Assembly (NCBI RefSeq): GCF_035594125.1
Contig: NC_087190.1
Coordinates: 8,049,539-8,113,538, forward strand
DNA length: 64,000 bases
From: Scylla paramamosain
Taxonomy: Eukaryota; Arthropoda; Malacostraca; Decapoda; Portunidae
Direction: 5' to 3'
A program made the position numbers and the translations under genes. The notes beneath the pieces were generated by a model. It saw nothing but the letters and a program-made list of their open reading frames with translations. It did not search any database and was not told where the DNA came from. Shown piece after piece: positions 57,839 to 64,000 of the stretch; the first letter of the stretch is position 1, and the number at the start of each line of letters is the position of its first letter.

Positions 57839-60625
57839 TTCGCTTCTCCATAAAGGGTGTTTTGCTTGGGTTTTAGTGTTTCTGTATATAAGAACCTATA
57901 AAACACGTTTTTAGTAATGTTGTTTTGTATTCCTTTATATAGCGCTTTCCATGCTTTTTTTTTTTTTAGCGTTTTGGTGTCTAACACGTTCAAAAACACT
58001 GAAAAGACACGTTGATGATAATGTCGTTTCGTTTCCCGATAAAGGAGGCTTCCAATGCATTTTGAGTTTTGGTACTTAACAATATGAAAAAAAGTTTAAG
58101 TAAAAGTTTTCGGTAGAGTTGTTTTTCCATATAAAGTGCTAATCACGTGTTTTTGAGTTTTGGTACCTAAAAAGCTCAAAATATCTCATAATGCACTTTT
58201 CTCGTAATGTCCTTTCTTTTCTCCATGTAGGATGCTTTGCGTGTAATATGGCATTTTTATACTTAACAAGCACAAAAACAATCAAAATACAAGTCTTTTG
58301 GTAATGTTATTCTGTTTCTCCGTAAAGGTTGTTTTGCATGCGTTTCAGCGATTTCGGACGTAAGAAGGTCAAAAACACTCTAAAGATACTTTCTTGGTAA
58401 TGTTATTTTATATTGCCAAATAGGGTGCTTTCAATGCTTTTAAGCATTTTGATTCCTAACACTCAAGTAAACACTCAGAAGACACGTTTCCTGTAATATA
58501 GTTTTGCTTCTTCATATAGGGATTTGCATGCATTATGATGTTTTGCTACATAATATGAGAAACTCTCAAAATAAAGGTTTTAGCTAATGTTGTTCTTTTT
58601 CTCTATATAGGGTGCTATTTATGCGTTTTAGTGTTTTGGTACTTAGGACGCTCAAAAACACTAATAAAACTTTTTTCTCCTAATGTCTTTCTATTTCCCC
58701 ATATAGGATGCTTAGTATGTATTTTGACGTTTTGGTACATAACAAGGTAGAAAAAAATAAATATAAAAACACGTTTTTGGTGATGTTCTGTTTCTCTATT
58801 AAGAAATATAGGATATATTCAATTTTCATTCAAGCGGTTTAGTGTTTGGTACCTAAGAGACTCAAAACACTGACAATGCACATTTCTCGTAATGTTCTAT
58901 TGTTTCCCCATACAGGGTGCTTTACATGCATTTTTAATATGATGTACGTAACAGACTTAAAAAGACTCAAAATACACGTTTTTGGTAAGGTTTTTCTATT
59001 TGGTAAGGTTATTCGTGTTTGTTGCACGTGTTTTAGCGTTTTGGTACGTAAAAAGTTTAAAACACTTAAAAAACATGCTTATTATTTTGCATTTTTATAT
59101 AAGGTGCTTTCCATGCTATTTAGCATTTATGTGAAAAACACATAAAAACATATTTCTTACATTATTGTTAAATTTTCTCGTATAGCGAGCAAGCATTATG
59201 GTGTTTTGCTACCTGACAATGTGAAAAACATTCAAATTACACGATTTTGGTAATTTGTTTCTCTTTCTCCATACAATGTGCTACTCAATTATTTTAGCGT
59301 TTTGGTACCTAAGAAGCTAGAAAAAAAACTCATAATACACGTTTTTTGTTATGTCCTTTCATTTCCTCATATAGGGTCTTTTTGGTGCTTTGGTACCTAA
59401 CAGGGTGTTTGCATGTATTTTGACATTTTAGTTCGTAAGAACCTAAAAAAAAACACTCTAAAGACACGTTTTAGTAAAGTTGTTTTGTATTCCCCTATAG
59501 GGTGATTTCGTTGCTTCTTACTGATTTGGTGCCTAACACGCTCAAAAAATAACAAAAGACAAGTTTTTAGTGATTTCGTTTCGTTTCTTTATATAGGTTG
59601 CTTTACATGCATGTTGGCGTTTTGGTAATTATCAATGTAAGAAAATACACGTTTTTTGGTAAGGTTGTTCTTTTTCTTCAGAGCTCTTTACTGATTTGGT
59701 ACTTAAGAAAGTAATAAAAAAAAAAAAAAAACATAAACGTTTCTCGTAATGTCCTTTCATTTCCATATGCAGGGTGTTTTGTTTGATGATAGGCGATTTT
59801 GTACATAATACGCTCAAAGACACTCAAAATACACGTTTTTGGTAAATGTATTCTGTTTCTCTTTATAGGGTATTTTCATGCGTTTGTAATGTCGTTTCAT
59901 ATATCTATTTCTCCATATAGGGTGTTATTCATGCGTTTTACCCTTTTGATACTAAGAAGGTCAAAACAACTCATAATATATACACGTTTCTCGTAATGAC
60001 TTCATTTTTCCCATATAGGGTATTTTTGATTCATTTAGGCGTTTTTTACGTAACAATCTTACAAAACATTCAAAATACTTGTTTTTGGTAATATTATTCT
60101 GTTTCTCCATAAAGGATGTTTTCTATGTTTTTTTTTTTATCGTTTTGGTAAGTAGGACACTCAAAAGAAACGTTTTCTTAATGTTGTTTTGTATTCCCAT
60201 ATTAGGTGATTTGTATGTTTTTTAGCATTTTTGTGCCTAACACGATGAAGAACACATTTTAGATACGTTTCTGAAATCTCGTTTCCTTTCCCCAAATAAG
60301 GGGCTTTACATGCATTATGGCGTTTTGATTCATAACAATGTGAAAACACTGAAAATTTATGTTTTTGGTAATGTTATATCATATAGATTGTGTTATTCAT
60401 GCATTTTAGCGACTTCGTACCTAATAAGTAAAAAAAAAAAAAAAAAACACCAATAGTACACATTTTAGTAACTTTTCATTTTCCCATTTAAGATATTATA
60501 TATGCATTTTGGCGTTTTTCTACTTAACTAACTCAGAAACACTCGAAATATTTGTTTTTGATATTATTTCTCCATGTTTTTTTTTTTTCATGCGATTTAG
60601 CGTTTCGGTTTTTAGTAGTGTTTTC
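57839..60625 (+). repeat. Satellite array, plus orientation
   Basis: The first ~95 bases end duplicated block 2 (to about 57,933). The rest is pentamer satellite with clear A to E order, for example B TCTCGTAATGTCCTTTC near 58,202, C CGTAAAGGTTGTTTTGC near 58,321 and D near 58,395. It ends in the palindrome GTTTTCGAAAAC (60,620-60,631), where polarity flips. No gene is seen. Confidence 0.82.
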
Positions 60626-61035
60626 GAAAACGCCAAAATGCATGCAAAGTAAGCTATACGGGAGAAACAAACAAAAACGTGCTTTTGAATGATTTCAGCT
60701 GTTTACGTACCAATACACTAAAATGCATGGAAAAGAAACTTCATGGAGAAACAAAATATTATTGCCAAAAACGTGTATTTTGAATGTTTTTAAGCTTATT
60801 ACGTACCAATACGCAAAAATTCATCCATTTCATTTTATTTTGGTGCTTTTCAACGTTAGCACAAAAACTCTAAAACAACATTATCAAACTCTAAAACAAC
60901 ATTATCAAAATGGTGTCTTTTGAGTGTTTTTGAGCTTCTTACGTTCCAAAATGCTAAAACGATAAATAGCCTTTATTGGGAGACATTACCAAAAACGTTA
61001 GATTTAAGCGTTTTCCAGCTTCTTAGAAACCAAAA
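60626..61035 (-). repeat. Short satellite array, minus orientation
   Basis: About four monomers in reverse (AACGCCAAAATGCATGC near 60,630, TGCCAAAAACGTG near 60,762). It contains a 22-nt direct duplication of a segment with CTCTAAAACAACATTATC (about 60,867-60,909). Confidence 0.8.
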
Positions 61036-63395
<2,360 letters not shown>

Positions 63396-64000
63396 GTTAT
63401 TGTTTTATTTGTGGGTTTTAGCTTTTTGGTACTTAAGGAACTAAAAAACACTCATAATACATATTTCTCGTAATGTCCTTTCGTTTCCCAAACATAAGGT
63501 TCTTTGCATGTATTTAAGCGTTTTTATAGATAACATGATCAAAAACACTCAAAATACATGTTTTTGGTAATGTAATTCTGTTTGTACATAAAAGGTGTTT
63601 TGCATGCGTTTTAGCGTTTTGGTATGTAATGAGCTAAAAAACACCTAAAGGCAAGTTCTTGGTAAAAGTTGGTTTTATTCCCATGTAATGTGATTGCCCT
63701 GCTTTTTAGTGGTTTATTGCCTAACACGCTCAAAAACACTCGAAAGACATTTTCTGGTAATATTATTTTTTTCCCACATAAAGCTAGTTTTGCATGGAAT
63801 TTGGGGTTTTGGTAACTAAGAATGTGAAAAACACTCAAAATACAGGCATTTAGTAAGGTTGTTCTGTTTCTTAATTAAAAGTGTTATTCATGAGTTTCAG
63901 GATTTTGGTATGTAAGAAACTTCTTTATGTACACGAGTTTTTGAGTTTTTTGCCTTGCGACTCTTGTGAAACTATAAAACACTCATTATACACGTTTCTC
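63396..64000 (+). repeat. 11-mer satellite unit, cut by the window end
   Basis: The array switches from family I to the 11-mer family at about 63,396: ATTTGTGGGTTTTAGC, AAACATAAGGTTCTTTGC, then GGCAAGTTCTTGGTAAAAG. The sequence matches the start of the units at 49,000 and 55,573, so another higher-order array probably continues beyond the window. Confidence 0.85.

Overview
This window contains no recognisable host gene. It is about 64 kb of very AT-rich eukaryotic satellite DNA. It looks like an arthropod, and probably a decapod crustacean: the LINE remnants (3' ends, RT C-termini), the long (AT)n and (CA)n runs and the satellite size fit, but that is recognition by eye, not a search. Almost all the sequence consists of a diverged ~97-bp monomer. 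Each monomer carries the same ordered boxes: CACGTTTTTGGTAATGTT, then TTTCTCCATATAGGGTG, then GCATGCATTTTAGCG, then TTTTGGTACCTAAGAAG, then CTCAAAAACACTCAAAATA. Short open frames along the window are by-products of these repeats or of the microsatellites.

The satellite is hierarchical. Five monomer types (A to E here) follow one another in fixed order to give a unit of about 480 bp. In some regions two pentamers plus an extra A-like monomer form an 11-mer of about 1.1 kb, and alternate 11-mers pair into a unit of about 2.19 kb. A sister family occupies about 1-9,035 and 61,690-63,395. Array orientation flips roughly twenty times. '+' here means the strand reading GGTAATG...GCATGCATTTTAGCG...GGTACC.

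Layout: 1-15,691 holds satellite arrays with a jockey-like LINE scrap (256-811), a 42-bp foldback (3,207-3,295) and several microsatellites. 15,692-33,845 is a rearranged copy of 35,752-57,933. Three blocks of about 6 kb occur in the same order in both halves, but in the left half the middle block is inverted and about 2.2 kb and 2.7 kb are missing at its two edges. 57,934-64,000 is further satellite. A CR1/L2-like LINE (minus strand) lies in block 2 of both halves at the same site, so it inserted once and was then copied.

The most unusual object is a GC-rich 0.87-kb insertion at 28,858-29,726. Its 5' end is the 28S rRNA sequence just upstream of the R2 retrotransposon target. A nested, HDV-ribozyme-like set of pairings begins in that rRNA sequence. 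Its 3' end is a second, mutated 28S-like segment folded into a long stem-loop. The duplicate half carries the corresponding empty site at 54,031-54,060. I read it as a non-autonomous R2-type (or 28S-derived SINE-like) element that has landed outside the rDNA.
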